DNA of 64,000 nucleotides, from NCBI RefSeq assembly GCF_014773435.2, contig NZ_JACXAG020000001.1, forward strand, positions 496,001 to 560,000, written 5' to 3'. This document shows, one piece after another, positions 63,607-64,000 of the stretch. Both the position numbers and the translations under genes were made by a program. Source of the stretch: Polycladospora coralii. GTDB taxonomy: Bacteria; Bacillota; Bacilli; Thermoactinomycetales; Thermoactinomycetaceae. The number at the start of each line of letters is the position of its first letter. The first letter of the stretch is position 1. The notes under the pieces are model-generated. The model ran no database searches, was not told where the DNA came from, and worked only from the letters and a program-made list of their open reading frames with translations.

Positions 63607-64000
63607 TTAAGTATATGAATTCGCCTGTTCCAGTGCCTTTTTCATTACGGGTATGGGTGCAGGTCGACTCGTCCATAATTCCCAAGCAATCGCCGCTTGA
63701 TACAGTAACATGCCATCACCTGTATGGATTTTAGCTCCTTTTTTTTCAGCACCTTGTAATAATGCTGTATGAAGTGGATTGTACACCAAATCACTAACAA
63801 TATGATGCGCCCCAATCCAATCGATGGGGATCGGTGATTGCTTGGTGTGAGGGTGCATCCCTACTGATGTAGTATTAATGATCAGGTCAGCTTGGGCAAT
63901 CACTTCTTCTGCATCTGCAAGGGCTAGAAAGTTCGTCTGTCCTCGTGATGCGAGTTGATTGGCCAGCTCGTTTGCTTTTTTGACTGTCCGATTTACAATG
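63607..64000 (-). CDS. aroE: Shikimate dehydrogenase, 3' part
   Basis: The frame runs out of the window at 64000, so only the C-terminal ~130 residues are seen. NRTVKKANELANQL is the NADP-binding region, INTTSVGMHP is the conserved active-site-side loop, and SDLVYNPLHTALLQ with DGMLLYQAAIAWELWT is typical of AroE. The enzyme reduces 3-dehydroshikimate. In B. subtilis yhbY (yqeI) lies between aroE and nadD; here it is absent. Confidence 0.92.
   Translation of the reverse strand, partial: IVNRTVKKANELANQLASRGQTNFLALADAEEVIAQADLIINTTSVGMHPHTKQSPIPIDWIGAHHIVSDLVYNPLHTALLQGAEKKGAKIHTGDGMLLYQAAIAWELWTSRPAPIPVMKKALEQANSYT

Overview
The window reads as chromosome of a low-GC, endospore-forming member of the Bacillales. 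The evidence is a GerE-type regulator, a SpoVAF/GerA-family germination protein, a collagen-like spore-surface-type protein, a Bacillus-type sdhC-A-B operon, a T-box leader on leuS and a lcfA-fadR-etfB-etfA-trxA-uvrC order close to that of Bacillus subtilis. The combination would suit the Thermoactinomycetaceae, but that is inference. Most genes are on the minus strand. No rRNA, tRNA, CRISPR array or intact transposon was seen.

Region by region. 0-5 kb: collagen-like protein, a stand-alone copy of its N-terminal domain, a small secreted protein, a decayed gene, degV and gerE (with a SigmaK-like promoter). 5-15.6 kb: M24 peptidase, membrane-anchored phosphodiesterase, HEXXH protein, zinc-ribbon protein, class I fumarase, a secreted YpuA-like protein, a MocR regulator with a Rieske oxygenase, and two acetyltransferases. 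15.9-22.1 kb: four tandem paralogues of an eight-repeat YVTN/YncE beta-propeller protein plus a frameshifted fifth. 22.3-25.6 kb: pyrF preceded by a promoter, a guanine-type purine riboswitch aptamer and a terminator; then a methyltransferase and a decayed IS1182-like element. 25.6-33.3 kb: fixABCX-like electron transfer operon and sdhCAB. 33.4-48.3 kb: housekeeping genes (tatA, uvrC, trxA), the fatty-acid cluster fadD-fadR-etfBA with FadR operators, spoVAF, a flavoprotein and an rRNA methyltransferase. 48.4-54.2 kb: a graveyard of polymorphic-toxin tips and immunity-type genes, many broken. 55.2-57.2 kb: an XRE-ImmA/IrrE fusion with an unknown partner gene. 57.4-57.8 kb: transposon (TnpB) debris. 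57.9-59 kb: another propeller protein with an Arg/Cys-rich repeated N-terminus. 59.2-64 kb: leuS, rsfS, yqeK, nadD and the 3' part of aroE.

The most interesting items are the guanine-type riboswitch that appears to control pyrF, a pyrimidine gene, through an attenuator; the decaying toxin/immunity locus with orphan toxin C-termini and repeated intergenic modules; the XRE-ImmA pair with 30-bp-spaced direct repeats; the tandem propeller family; and the presence of both FixABCX and canonical EtfBA. Many start codons were moved from the longest possible frame to the codon preceded by a good Shine-Dalgarno sequence; the reason is given in each entry.
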